From positions 1 to 64,000 of the forward strand of contig NZ_JAHHZQ010000002.1 in NCBI RefSeq assembly GCF_022606355.1: a stretch of 64,000 nt of DNA, read 5' to 3'. Both the position numbers and the translations under genes were made by a program. The notes under the pieces are model-generated. The model did not search any database. It had not been told where the DNA came from and was given only the letters and a program-made list of their open reading frames with translations. How positions within the stretch are numbered: the first letter of the stretch is position 1; the number at the start of each line of letters is the position of its first letter. Shown here one piece after another: positions 8,918 to 17,077 of this stretch. The stretch is from Leifsonia shinshuensis (lineage in GTDB: Bacteria; Actinomycetota; Actinomycetes; Actinomycetales; Microbacteriaceae).

Positions 8918-10090
8918 TCAGAGGCCGACGATGCCCTCGACGGCGGCGAGCATCGGAACCCACCGCGGGTCGATGCCGACCTCGGGGTAGAGCATCCGCT
9001 GGCTCACGAAGCCGAACGCGATGCCGGTCGCGGGATGCGCGAAGCCGAGCCGGCCTCCCATGCCCGAGTGCCCGAACGACCCGGGCCCGATCATCGGGTT
9101 GAGCGGGTTGCTGATCTCGAAGCCGAGACCCCAGACCGCGGGCAGGGGAGTCCCTCCCGTGCAGTCGGGCAGGGAGGCATCGGCCGCCTGGTTCTCTGAC
9201 GCCTTGCGCACGATGCCGTCGGACAGCAGGCGCACGCCCTCCACCTCGCCGATGCAGGCGGCGTACATCGCGGCGAGTCCGCGACCGTTGGTGACGCCGT
9301 TGCCCGCGGGGATGACCGCGCGACGGAACTCGGGCTGGTTGAACGGCTCGGTGCCCAGCCGGCCGTCGACGCGCGCGAAGAGCGGGGGGAGCTGCGCGGC
9401 CGAAAGCCAGGCGGCCTCGCACACGTCGCTGACGGGCTCCGGCGGCCTCGGGGGAGCCTCGACGAGGCGTGTGAGGCTGGGCAGGTAACGCTCGTCGGCC
9501 GAGGCGGGCTGGCCGATCCAGAAGTCGACACCCAGCGGGTCCGCCACCTGCTTCGCGAAGTACTCCCCCACCGGCATGCCCGAGACCCGGCGGACGATCT
9601 CTCCCACCAGGAACCCGAAGCTGAGCGCGTGATAGACCACCCACTCGCGCGGCGGGTACTGGCTCGGCTGCGCGGCGAGGGCGGAGGTGACGGTCTCCCA
9701 CTCGCTCGCCCGCGTGATGGGGTCGAGATCGATGTACGGGAGGCCGACGCGATGGGTGAGGACATCCCGGACCGTCAGCGCCTCTTTGCCCGCCGCGCCG
9801 AACTCCGGCCAGTGCTGGGCGACGCGGTCGTCGAGGCCGACGAGCCCGCGGTCGACCAGCTGCAGGAGGCACACCGTCGCCGCACCCTTGGTGATGGAGA
9901 AACCGAGCGTGACGGTGTCCCGCTGCCATGGGGCGCCCGAGAGCGGGTCCGCTCCGCCCCAGAGGTCCACGACGACCTCGCCATGGTGCCGGATGCTCAG
10001 GCTGCCGCCTTCGTCCGGCTCGCTCCCGATCGCCTCGGCGAATGCGTCCCGCACTGCGCGCCACCCGGGCGCCACGAATCCTTCGACCAT
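8918..10090 (-). CDS. Serine beta-lactamase-like hydrolase (EstB/class C-like family)
   Basis: A 390-residue protein of the beta-lactamase-related serine hydrolase family. The nucleophile motif is SITK (S65/K68), the second motif is YHALS (from Y153), and a late GHSGMGG provides the HxG-type element. There is no signal peptide, so a cytoplasmic esterase or amidase is likelier than a true beta-lactamase. Its ATG (10090) lies 24 nt from the LacI-type operator at 10115, which ties it to sugar locus I. A role in de-esterifying imported sugars is plausible but not shown. Confidence 0.82.
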   Translation of the reverse strand: MVEGFVAPGWRAVRDAFAEAIGSEPDEGGSLSIRHHGEVVVDLWGGADPLSGAPWQRDTVTLGFSITKGAATVCLLQLVDRGLVGLDDRVAQHWPEFGAAGKEALTVRDVLTHRVGLPYIDLDPITRASEWETVTSALAAQPSQYPPREWVVYHALSFGFLVGEIVRRVSGMPVGEYFAKQVADPLGVDFWIGQPASADERYLPSLTRLVEAPPRPPEPVSDVCEAAWLSAAQLPPLFARVDGRLGTEPFNQPEFRRAVIPAGNGVTNGRGLAAMYAACIGEVEGVRLLSDGIVRKASENQAADASLPDCTGGTPLPAVWGLGFEISNPLNPMIGPGSFGHSGMGGRLGFAHPATGIAFGFVSQRMLYPEVGIDPRWVPMLAAVEGIVGL

Positions 10091-10111
10091 TCGGTCACTC
10101 TACAAGAAGTC

Positions 10112-10127
10112 GCCAAAGCGCTTTACC
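10112..10127. promoter_or_regulatory. LacI-family operator in the hydrolase/lacI divergent promoter region
   Basis: GCCAAAGCGCTTTA with core AAAGCGCTTT at 10115-10124 matches the operator at 5597 base for base through the core, and the following CATCGA is also shared. It sits between the divergent hydrolase and the LacI gene, suggesting autoregulation. Confidence 0.75.
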
Positions 10128-10197
10128 ATCGAGTGGTGGCGTGACGTGCGCCTGGATAGGATGCGCTGAGATCCAGTGCAGGAAAGAGGGCCGATCC

Positions 10198-11253
10198 GTG
10201 GAGTCCAAACCGGTCAGACTGGTCGACATCGCCCGGGCGGCCGGCGTCTCGCTGGCGACCGCGTCGCAGGTGATGAACAACTCCGGCCGGATCGCCGACG
10301 CCACCCGCCGGCGCGTGCTCGCGGCAGCCGAACGGCTCGACTACCGCCCCAACGCGCTCGCGCGGGCGACCGCGTCCGGCCGCAGCCGCACGATCGGCAT
10401 CCTGGCCGAGAACGCCTCCGGCGCCTTCTGTATGCCGGTCCTGGTCGGCACGAACCGCACCCTCAGCCGTTTCAACCTCGCGAGCGTGCTCTACGACGCC
10501 GCGCACAGCGTCGACCTGCGTCACTCCCACTTCCGCGAGCTGCAGGCGCGCCAGGTCGACGGCATCGTCGTGATCGGCGACGGCGCCGACGTAGTCAGCC
10601 GATCGATCACGCAGGAGTTCGGCGGCCCGGTCGCCTACGCGTTCGGCAAGTCGAGCGACCCCGCAGACGCCGTCTTCCTCCCCGACGACGAGCAGGCCGG
10701 CCGGCTCGCCGCCGAGCACCTCATCGGCCTCGGCCGCACACGCCTCGTACATGTCAGCGCGGAGGCCGAGCTCGCCACCGTGGCGGGCCGCGCCCGCGGC
10801 TTCGCCATCGCCCTCGAGGCGCACGGCCTGCAGCCGGCGCACGAGCCCCTGTACGGCACGTTCTCCCGCGAATCCGGCTTCTACGCCGCCCGCCGTCTCA
10901 TCGACTCCGGCGCCGAGTTCGACGGCATCTTCGCCGGCAACGACGCCATCGCCGTCGGCCTGGCCGCCGAACTGCAGGCGTCCGGCAGGCGCGTCCCCGA
11001 CGACCTCGCCATCGTCGGCTTCGACAACACGGCGGGCCAAGCGGGCGAGCGGGAACTCTTCCTCACCTCCATCGACCCCCAGCTCGCGGCCGTCGGCTCC
11101 CGCGCGGTCGAATGGCTCGTCGCCCAGCTCGAAGACGATCAGGACGCCTCCCCCATCACCCCGTGGGTCGAGTGCACGCTCGTGACCGGCCGATCCACCG
11201 TCGGCGGCCTGCCGACACCGCGCTCGCTCGTGCTGGAGCAGCTGTTGGCTTAG
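10198..11253 (+). CDS. LacI-family transcriptional regulator (locus I)
   Basis: A 351-residue repressor. The GTG at 10198 is chosen because GGAAAGAGGG lies just upstream and the protein then begins with the DNA-binding domain. The helix-turn-helix is VDIARAAGVSLATASQVMNN, followed by a hinge helix near residue 55. The recognition segment (LATASQ) differs from the more usual TVSxV form. A periplasmic-binding-protein-like sugar domain fills the rest, with IFAGNDAIAVG and DLAIVGFDN landmarks. Likely target is AAAGCGCTTT, controlling importer, GH92, hydrolase and itself. Confidence 0.88.
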   Translation: MESKPVRLVDIARAAGVSLATASQVMNNSGRIADATRRRVLAAAERLDYRPNALARATASGRSRTIGILAENASGAFCMPVLVGTNRTLSRFNLASVLYDAAHSVDLRHSHFRELQARQVDGIVVIGDGADVVSRSITQEFGGPVAYAFGKSSDPADAVFLPDDEQAGRLAAEHLIGLGRTRLVHVSAEAELATVAGRARGFAIALEAHGLQPAHEPLYGTFSRESGFYAARRLIDSGAEFDGIFAGNDAIAVGLAAELQASGRRVPDDLAIVGFDNTAGQAGERELFLTSIDPQLAAVGSRAVEWLVAQLEDDQDASPITPWVECTLVTGRSTVGGLPTPRSLVLEQLLA

Positions 11254-11621
11254 TGAGGGGGCGGGGTGCCCGGACAAACACCTCCGACCAGCGCTCTTGT
11301 TGCGGTGCGGAGACGGAGGGATTGAACCCGACGCCGCTCCCTAAGCCCCTCTATCCTGGGTCCTGTCGCCACCACCCAACCCCCCTCAAAAGCAGCGTGA
11401 GATCAACGATCTACAGGCCTGGCTGACCCGCTCCAACCTCCTATGACCTCACTCGGTTGCGCGCAAAATGTGCGCAAATTCGGCACTGACCGGTTCCCCG
11501 TTCGACCAAGCAGTACCTCCGCTGGGCCAGCGGGATGCAGAAGCATTCGTCCCCCGATAGAGTGTCCCCGACGCACCCTTCAGGTGACCAACACCCGCCC
11601 CTTGAACTCGAGGAACCCGCC
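11254..11621. other. Gene-free stretch at the distal end of the tRNA-Ser island
   Basis: No complete gene is seen in these 368 bases. They contain a degenerate copy of the tRNA-Ser 3' end (11306-11329). A short open segment at about 11391-11445 ends in the peptide REINDLQAWLTRSNLL and stops, perhaps the tail of a lost recombinase. This looks like decayed mobile-element DNA. Confidence 0.5.
11306..11329. repeat. Degenerate attachment-site copy (tRNA-Ser 3' end)
   Basis: GCGGAGACGGAGGGATT then GAACCC reproduces the 3' terminus (T-arm and acceptor) of tRNA-Ser at 19250-19275, with one T deleted. No tRNA body follows. It is best read as the outermost att site of tandem integrations into that tRNA. 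Confidence 0.7.
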
Positions 11622-12005
11622 ATGGCGTCCGCCCACGACTTCTTCCTGCTCGGCGACCACGAGGCCGCCAAGCAACTCGTCACCTCTGCGCTCCACGCCG
11701 AGGGCTTCACCGTCACTACCACCCCGTCCGGTGGTCTGCTCGCCAAGCGCGGGAGCGCTGCCCGAACCTTCTGGCTGGGTGCGATGGCGGGCAAGAACTT
11801 CCAGGTGTCCTTCCTCGTCGACTTCATGGTCGACCAGCAGGGCCGCCTGGTCGCGCGCCTGAACCGCAACATGATGTCAGGGGCGTTGAAGGGCGGAGCG
11901 ATCGGCGCCGCCAAAACCGATACGGCGTTCCAGGAGACTGCCAACGCCATCGCTGCCGCCGCCCACCCCGCCGGCATCCTCGGCGGCAGCATCTCCCAGA
12001 ACTAG
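11622..12005 (+). CDS. Hypothetical protein, 127 aa
   Basis: I do not recognise a named domain. The ATG at 11622 has a weak GAGGAA upstream. The sequence has an AEGFTVTTTPSGGLLAKRGS segment and a central hydrophobic stretch (KNFQVSFLVDFMV), and ends with small-residue helices (KGGAIGAAK, ANAIAAAAHPAGI). That looks like a small alpha/beta protein with a glycine-rich C-terminal helix pair. It lies in the island, 42 nt upstream of the DUF4190 gene, and may be co-transcribed with it. Confidence 0.7.
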   Translation: MASAHDFFLLGDHEAAKQLVTSALHAEGFTVTTTPSGGLLAKRGSAARTFWLGAMAGKNFQVSFLVDFMVDQQGRLVARLNRNMMSGALKGGAIGAAKTDTAFQETANAIAAAAHPAGILGGSISQN

Positions 12006-12047
12006 CCACCTCACCCACCCCGCATCGCCTATCGGAGTCACCTCACC

Positions 12048-12353
12048 ATGACCGACCAGAACCCGAACGCCTACCCGCCGGCCGCGCCCGCCTATGCCCC
12101 GTACCCGGCGCAGAAGAGCGGCACCAACGTGTTGGCGATCATCGCCCTCGTCGGCGCGTTCGTCTTCCCGCTCGCCGGTGTGATCTGTGGGCACATCGCC
12201 CTCGGCCAGATCAAGCGCACCGGCGAAAGCGGCCGAGGCCTCGCGATCGCTGGCCTCGTCATCGGCTACGTCTACATCGCCTTCATCGTGCTCTTCACCA
12301 TCCTGACGATCGTGTTCGCCGCTTCAGCCGGGTACTCCGGCTCCTCCTACTGA
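12048..12353 (+). CDS. DUF4190 domain small membrane protein
   Basis: A 101-residue membrane protein. A Pro/Tyr-rich N-terminus (NAYPPAAPAYAPYPA) precedes two hydrophobic helices joined by CGHIALGQIKRTGESGRGLAIAGL, the signature of DUF4190. These proteins are common in actinobacteria and have no established biochemical role. The upstream GGAG supports ATG 12048. Confidence 0.85.
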   Translation: MTDQNPNAYPPAAPAYAPYPAQKSGTNVLAIIALVGAFVFPLAGVICGHIALGQIKRTGESGRGLAIAGLVIGYVYIAFIVLFTILTIVFAASAGYSGSSY

Positions 12354-12384
12354 CCTGCACCCTCGAAGCCCCGGCGCCCGCGCC

Positions 12385-12540
12385 CCCTCCGGTGCGTCGT
12401 AGTCGAAGTACACGTAAACGTCGTGCTCAGCGACAGGCGTCCCGGCGAGCGTCTGGGCGACGGTCCGTGCAGCGGCCTCGCTCGTCGCGACCGAGCCATC
12501 GGACACTCGGACGGTGACGAGGGCCTGGGTGTTCCACGGG
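12385..12540 (-). pseudogene. Duplicated fragment of the lipoprotein gene at 13327-13773
   Basis: These 156 bases match 13466-13621 with only two differences that I can find (12468 and 12524). They therefore copy the middle of the lipoprotein gene 1,081 bp away. On the minus strand the fragment encodes the VTVRVSDGSVATSEAAARTV portion without a proper start or end. The near identity points to a recent duplication or recombination. Confidence 0.85.
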
Positions 12541-12666
12541 CGCGTCATCCGCAGCGCCCGCGACATCCCGCGCGATCACGTCGATCTGGGCTGCCGCCGT
12601 CGCCTCGTCCTGCGGGTCGAGGGCGAACCACTCCCCCGGCACCCGCAGGTGGAGCCGCACCGTCAC
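12541..12666 (-). pseudogene. 5' fragment of a truncated gene
   Basis: A GTG at 12666 overlaps the TGA of the upstream lipoprotein (GTGA) and opens a frame VTVRLHLRVPGEWFALDP... of about 42 codons. It then runs into the duplicated lipoprotein fragment at 12540. The gene probably was the next cistron of this operon and lost its 3' part when the duplication formed. Family not recognised. Confidence 0.6.
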
Positions 12667-13103
12667 CGGTCGGCGGCCAGACGCCGGATGTCGTCAGGCG
12701 TAAGCCGAATCATGCTGAAGCGCGTGGCCTCCTCGCCGATTCCGAGCTGCGTGCCGACACCCTCGGGAATCGGCATCCCGTCTCCGTCGGAGGAGGCATC
12801 GGGCTCGCCCATGACGACGAAGACGCTGACGGGATGCTTCGCCACGTCGTCGCCGGAGATCGCCTTCGCCGTGGAGCGCACGGCTGCCTCGATCGCATCC
12901 GCCGAGGCGTCGGCGAGGTACAGGGTGATGATCGGGTCGACGTTCCAGGGCGCTCCCGAGTGGCCGATCACGACACGCGCGTCCAGGATTCCAGGCGCCG
13001 TGGCGATCGCCGATTGCACCGGGGCCGGGTCGGGCGAGGCGCAGCCGGCCAGCCCCAAAACCGTCGCGAGCACTCCTGCCATCACGATCGCCTTGCCGTT
13101 CAT
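12663..13103 (-). CDS. Small lipoprotein, paralogue of 13327-13773
   Basis: A predicted lipoprotein of about 146 residues with lipobox LGLAG|C. The mature region has SAIATAPGILDARVVIGHSGAPWNVDP, paralogous to the neighbour (SALSSASGIQSAKVVVNHPGAPWN), and ends with IRLTPDDIRRLAADR. The start is uncertain. ATG 13103 matches the paralogue's start, while ATG 13118 has AAGGTGAG directly upstream. Function unknown; the family looks like small secreted sensors or cofactors of Microbacteriaceae. Confidence 0.72.
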   Translation of the reverse strand: MNGKAIVMAGVLATVLGLAGCASPDPAPVQSAIATAPGILDARVVIGHSGAPWNVDPIITLYLADASADAIEAAVRSTAKAISGDDVAKHPVSVFVVMGEPDASSDGDGMPIPEGVGTQLGIGEEATRFSMIRLTPDDIRRLAADR

Positions 13104-13326
13104 CACATTCGAGCGCATCTCACCTTGTGCACGACCTCTCGGTTCCGGCTTCAGGATCGGCGAAGAACCGCTCGTCGCTCGCCTTGAGTATTTCTCCTTG
13201 CCGCACACCTGCAACCCCCTGTTCGACGCACTCACCAACCAGAACCCTGACCCGCCATCTCGCCACGACCCGCTCCCGCTCGATCCGACCACCTTCACCG
13301 AAAACCCGACCCCGCGCAAAGTCGCG

Positions 13327-13773
13327 TTACTCCTTGGTGGCCAGGCGTCGGATGTCGGCCGGCCGCATGTGAAGCGACTCTCTGGCCGCACCCGCATCGA
13401 GGCCGAGCTCGCCGGCGACCTGCCGCAGCGTATCTACGCCGACGTGCATCGGCGGCGCCGTGGCGCCCTCCGGTGCGTCGTAGTCGAAGTACACGTAAAC
13501 GTCGTGCTCAGCGACAGGCGTCCCGGCGAGCGTCTGGGCGACGGTCCGCGCAGCGGCCTCGCTCGTCGCGACCGAGCCATCGGACACTCGGACGGTGACG
13601 AGGGTCTGGGTGTTCCACGGGGCGCCGGGATGGTTGACGACAACCTTGGCGGACTGGATTCCGGAAGCCGACGACAGTGCGGACTTTACCGGATCTGGAT
13701 TCGGCGACGCGCACCCCGTGAGTCCGAGCACCGCCGCGAGCACTCCGGCGATCATGATTCCCCTGCGCTTCAT
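13327..13773 (-). CDS. Small lipoprotein, paralogue of 12663-13103
   Basis: A 148-residue predicted lipoprotein (LGLTG|C). It shares the APWN...VTVRVSDGSVATSEAAARTVAQ pattern and the C-terminal MRPADIRRLATKE with the upstream-numbered paralogue at 12663. The two genes form a tandem pair, and a third partial copy sits at 12385-12540. No SD is strong at ATG 13773. Role unknown; attached to the outer face of the membrane. Confidence 0.72.
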   Translation of the reverse strand: MKRRGIMIAGVLAAVLGLTGCASPNPDPVKSALSSASGIQSAKVVVNHPGAPWNTQTLVTVRVSDGSVATSEAAARTVAQTLAGTPVAEHDVYVYFDYDAPEGATAPPMHVGVDTLRQVAGELGLDAGAARESLHMRPADIRRLATKE

Positions 13774-13915
13774 CACGCTCGGGCTTATCTCTGCGTGTGC
13801 GGGACGTCGTTGGTTCCCACTGCGTTTCACCGGGTGGCCCATCTCGCCGACCTTGTGTCTTCGACGCTACCTGCGCCGTTTGGATAGTCACCCGGAGAGG
13901 ACTCCCCCATGCTGT

Positions 13916-14773
13916 TCACGAGGTCCTCGACCCCTTCCTAGCGGGTGCCTTCGCCGTGCGCGCCGCCTTCTGTTGGGGCCGGTTCGGCCACGACCGCTCG
14001 TACGGGGTGCCACGATAGGCGGAGGGCATGATGTCCGGGTATTCGCGTCGGTTGCGCCACACGAAGTAGAGGAACACGGCGAACAGCGCGACGCTCACGA
14101 TCGTGCACACGACTGCTGCAGCGCCCTCGGCCGGCCACAGCAGCCACCCGACGGTGAAGAAGTAGAACCAGCCCCACCACGCGCCGAGCACCCACAACGT
14201 GACGTTGACCACGAGCCCCTGTGCCGTCAGGATCGTCACGATCTTGGTCCAGCGCGTGAGCCGCACGGGAATCAGCGAGAAGGCGGTGCCGAATCCGAAG
14301 AGAGATGCCGGTCCCGTCGCCTCTGCGCCGCGGCTGCGCGCCGAGAACGACAGCTTCTCGCCCCGGTAAGACGGCCGCAACGAGCGAACGAAGTACGTCG
14401 ACGCACTCAGGAACGAGCCCACCGAGACGGTCACGAAAACGCCGCAGATCGCTCCCACCACGGGACCAACGATGAGGAGGGCGATCAGCCCGCCGATGAC
14501 ACCGGCACCGACGAGCCCTGGCGCGTCGCCGAGCGGGCCGACGTCCTCCGCTGACAGCCGCCAGGGCAGGACCGCGATCGTGACGGCCAAGGCGATGACG
14601 GCGAGGATGAACCACAGCACGGCGAGGAGGAAGTAGCCGAGCGGGCGCCAGACCACCACCGCGCTGGAGGTTGCGCGGGCGTCGTCGTCGAGGAGGTACA
14701 CCGGCTCGCGCAGGTCGAAGAACTCGACGGACTTCACCGCGCGGGCACGCCGGGGCGCTTCGGACGACGTCAC
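13916..14773 (-). CDS. Multi-pass membrane protein, unknown function
   Basis: A 285-residue protein with about six hydrophobic segments in three pairs (residues ~45-70, 90-125 and 190-250). The N-terminal cytoplasmic part contains VEFFDLREPVYLLDDDAR and the C-terminal tail is basic (KAARTAKAPARKGSRTS). The GTG at 14773 overlaps the stop of the preceding damaged frame (GTGA). I recognise no family. It is carried in the tRNA-linked island. Confidence 0.7.
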   Translation of the reverse strand: MTSSEAPRRARAVKSVEFFDLREPVYLLDDDARATSSAVVVWRPLGYFLLAVLWFILAVIALAVTIAVLPWRLSAEDVGPLGDAPGLVGAGVIGGLIALLIVGPVVGAICGVFVTVSVGSFLSASTYFVRSLRPSYRGEKLSFSARSRGAEATGPASLFGFGTAFSLIPVRLTRWTKIVTILTAQGLVVNVTLWVLGAWWGWFYFFTVGWLLWPAEGAAAVVCTIVSVALFAVFLYFVWRNRREYPDIMPSAYRGTPYERSWPNRPQQKAARTAKAPARKGSRTS

Positions 14774-15077
14774 GACGCCGCCTCAGCGGACGGCACGTCC
14801 GTCCGGAAAACGCTCGCCGCGACCGCACCGAACCGTGCAGTGATCAGATCGGCGTTCTCGAACTCCGGAGCCCCGACGGCGTCCGCCATCGCCCACCCGT
14901 CGGTTTCAGAGTGGAAGGCCAAAGCGTCGCCCATGCTGGCGTTCGAGGTAACTCTGGATCCCGGGTGTACTGCCCTCGAATCGGTTGCCCACCATCCACA
15001 CTTTCCACGACCAGTGATCCGGAGCCGTCGGGAAGCTCGTACGACCTGCATGACCGAACTCTATCGGGGAGCCGCAC
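14770..15077 (-). pseudogene. Frameshifted gene upstream of the membrane protein
   Basis: Two reading frames on the minus strand look coding but do not join. One (about 15077-14950) reads SYELPDGSGSLVVESVDGGQ, and the second (14934-14770) reads MGDALAFHSETDGW...VPSAEAAS. The switch near 14940-14950 suggests a frameshift. The second frame ends by overlapping the membrane-protein start. Family not recognised. Sequencing error is the alternative. Confidence 0.4.
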
Positions 15078-15149
15078 CTACCCGGCGTCGGCGGCGACGC
15101 CCGCGCAGCGCAACGATACCCCTCGATCTAGCAACGTCTTACACGTAGC

Positions 15150-15966
15150 GTGAAGCCCAGATGTTCACCGAGGGGCGCCGATGGATGCTCCAGCGCGAAC
15201 CGGCATGGCGACTGTGCGCACGTCGCCGCGCTCCACTCCCAAGCAGCATTACGGCTGCGAGCCGGCCGATCTCGAGCAGGGGGAGCGCGATCGATGTGGA
15301 TCACCCAGAGCCCGGCCCGAGAGATCAAGCTGCCGCGGAAGATCCCGAAGGAGCACGTCTACCTGCCCCACCAGCAGGTCCACGACTCCCGCTCTGCTAC
15401 ACCGGTCTGCGCTGGGCGGAGATGGTCGGCTTGCGGGTCAAGGACATCGACTTCGACCGCCGGCGCATCCGCGTCTCCGAGAACGCGGTCGAGGTCGAGG
15501 TCGACGGAATCATCGAGGTCGGCACACCCAAAGTCGCACAAGCGTCGCACCGTCCCGTTCCCGCGCCTCCCGGACCCGGCTTTGCGCCGCTTGTCGAGGC
15601 AAGGGACCTGACGAGTTCGTCCTCGCGGACAAGCGCGGCATGTACCTGCGCCGCACTCGGGTGAGCACCGCTTCGCGTTCCTGGTTCGTCACGGCGCGGA
15701 TCGCAGCTGGGATCCTGCAGATGACCCTGCACGACCTCCGGCACACTGCGGCGAGTCTCGCGGTGTCGGCCGGCGCCGACGTGAAAGCCATCCAACGGAT
15801 GCTCGGCCACGCCTCCGCGGCCATGACTCTGGATATCTACGCCGACCTTTTCGACGGTGACCTGGACGACGTTTCGGCGCGCCTTGATGACGTTGCCGCG
15901 AAATCAGTTGTGGGGTTCTTGTGGGTGATGGGCAAATCTGGCAACAAAAACCCCCGAAATCACTGA
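15150..15966 (+). pseudogene. int: Tyrosine recombinase (phage-type integrase), frameshifted remnant
   Basis: Integrase blocks appear in order but in different frames: KLPRKIPKEHVYLPHQQVH, then CYTGLRWAEMVGLRVKDIDFD (Arg box I), then KRRTVPFPRLPD. The last is one uninterrupted frame with GPDEFVLADKRGMYL and HDLRHTAASLAVSAGADVKA plus MLGHASAAMTLDIYADLF, supplying HxxR, His and the Tyr nucleophile. At least two frameshifts separate them and the N-terminal core-binding domain is scrambled, so it should be inactive. It ends 20 nt before an att copy (15986), the standard position for a tRNA-targeting integrase. Confidence 0.88.
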
Positions 15967-15980
15967 GATTCCGGGGGTTT
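15948..15980. terminator. Inverted repeat after the integrase
   Basis: AAACCCCCG-AAT (15948-15960) pairs with ATT-CCGGGGGTTT (15968-15980). This bidirectional hairpin with an A-tract and a T-tract overlaps the integrase stop and looks like an intrinsic terminator separating the element from the att site. Confidence 0.7.
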
Positions 15981-15985
15981 CGATC

Positions 15986-16011
15986 GGCGGAGACGGAGGG
16001 ATTTGAACCCT
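15986..16011. repeat. Attachment-site copy (tRNA-Ser 3' end), exact
   Basis: These 26 bases are identical to 19250-19275, the T-arm/acceptor end of tRNA-Ser(GCT). No tRNA body follows, so this is an att site between two tandem integrated elements. The integrase remnant stops just before it. Confidence 0.88.
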
Positions 16012-16267
16012 GACGAGGCCCCTTAACGCATCTCAAAATGCCCAGAAAACCGCGGAATTCCGCGGCTCCCGGATGACTGAGCACCATCCAGGCTGACCAC
16101 AGTTGTGGGGTTTTCGTGGGGGCCGCGGCGGCAGCCCGCTAATCCCAGCGCACTCGTCATCTCTGCTAGACGGCACCGCAGTTTACGAGCGGACCCTCAA
16201 CTAGGAAAATCCCAGATACAGCGCCGTTGGCTGACGCTGGGACCCAGGGGACTCTCGGGTACGCAGA
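16012..16267. other. Inter-element spacer with a second integrase-tail remnant
   Basis: No intact gene. It contains a perfect 16-bp palindrome (16050-16065, CCGCGGAATTCCGCGG). A segment at 16101-16120 reads TVVGFSWG in one frame, resembling the C-terminal SVVGFLWV of the integrase at 15906-15925. The latter suggests a further decayed integrase end without its own att site. Confidence 0.5.
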
Positions 16268-17077
16268 TCAATGAGAACGAGTGGCCGCGTCGAGCCGACC
16301 TTGAAGACTCGCGAATGGTTCGTCGGCGTGGAGAGTCACGAGCACCCGCAGATGCCAACCCCCACCCATTCCGTTCACACGCTCTACAACGGCTCGGACG
16401 CTTGTTCCATCCTTGAGGCAGGGAGCCATGAGCTTCGCGAGCCAGTCAGGCACGTAACCCACGGGCTCCCCGTGCTCGGTGAAGAACAGTTGGGCGTCTG
16501 CGTTGTAGTCGTTTCCAAGCTCGGCGACAACCCGAAGCGGTTGACCCGGTGTCAGCCGCCCCAGTAGATCTTCGAGTTCGACGTCTGAGTAGATACGCGT
16601 CAAGCCATCGGCCGTCTCGACGGCTTTCTTAGCCAAATAGCGAACGCCTGCCACCAACGCGGTGCATGTCCAGCCATCTGCACTTTCGCGAGGGAAAGGA
16701 GTGACCTGGAGGGTGTCCCCTTCAGAAGATCCTCCCGAACGAACGAGTTGCTCCCAAAGGGTCGCTGACTCCGGGTCGAGGCTCAGCCCATCGAGTACGC
16801 GGACGAAGTCTGGACGCGTTGGGTCCAGCACTCGCTCGCGGAACAGGGGGAAAAGTTCATCACTCTTGTAGGTCTTCGTGAGATCGCGGAAGCCAAGAAG
16901 CGGCCTGAACTCTGCGACGTCAGCGACGTTGGGAAGGTAATCGAAGGTGTAGGTTGCGCCGTCAAATGTAAGGATCCCGACGGGAATCATCGCACGTGTG
17001 CCGGGCTGCTGCCAGATGACGAGTAGCTCGGTCTCAGTCACGACGGCAGCACCCGGCGCTTCAAGCACGGATGGCAT
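16268..17077 (-). CDS. HipA N-terminal-like plus HIRAN domain protein
   Basis: A 269-residue protein. ATG 17077 is supported by AAGGAGG. Residues about 20-125 resemble the N-subdomain region of HipA-type toxins (PVGILTFDG, then FRPLLGFRDL, YKSDELFPLFRERVLDP and RSGGSSEGDTLQ). Residues about 140-235 resemble a HIRAN domain (GVRYLA...PLRVVAELGNDYNADAQLF...GYVPDWLA), a module often found in DNA-repair or defence proteins. It overlaps the upstream kinase gene by 17 bp, so the two are coupled. Splitting a HipA-like N-domain from the kinase recalls HipS/HipT. The domain calls are by eye. Confidence 0.65.
   Translation of the reverse strand: MPSVLEAPGAAVVTETELLVIWQQPGTRAMIPVGILTFDGATYTFDYLPNVADVAEFRPLLGFRDLTKTYKSDELFPLFRERVLDPTRPDFVRVLDGLSLDPESATLWEQLVRSGGSSEGDTLQVTPFPRESADGWTCTALVAGVRYLAKKAVETADGLTRIYSDVELEDLLGRLTPGQPLRVVAELGNDYNADAQLFFTEHGEPVGYVPDWLAKLMAPCLKDGTSVRAVVERVNGMGGGWHLRVLVTLHADEPFASLQGRLDAATRSH

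Noticed and set aside
8918-10090. Antibiotic-resistance beta-lactamase
   Set aside because: The SxxK and YxS motifs fit the broad serine-hydrolase family, but there is no signal peptide and the gene sits in a sugar regulon. Esterase-like function is likelier.
11443-11862. Plus-strand open frame of about 139 codons overlapping the 127-residue gene
   Set aside because: It is Pro/Arg/Ser-rich and out of frame with the better supported gene starting at 11622.
12324-12566. Independent small gene (about 80 codons) on the minus strand
   Set aside because: It is made of the duplicated lipoprotein fragment plus unrelated sequence on both sides, so it is a chimeric remnant.
15986-16011. Possible second tRNA-Ser gene
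   Set aside because: Only the acceptor/T-arm end is present, with no anticodon arm and no CCA, so it is an att copy, not a gene. The same holds for 11306-11329.
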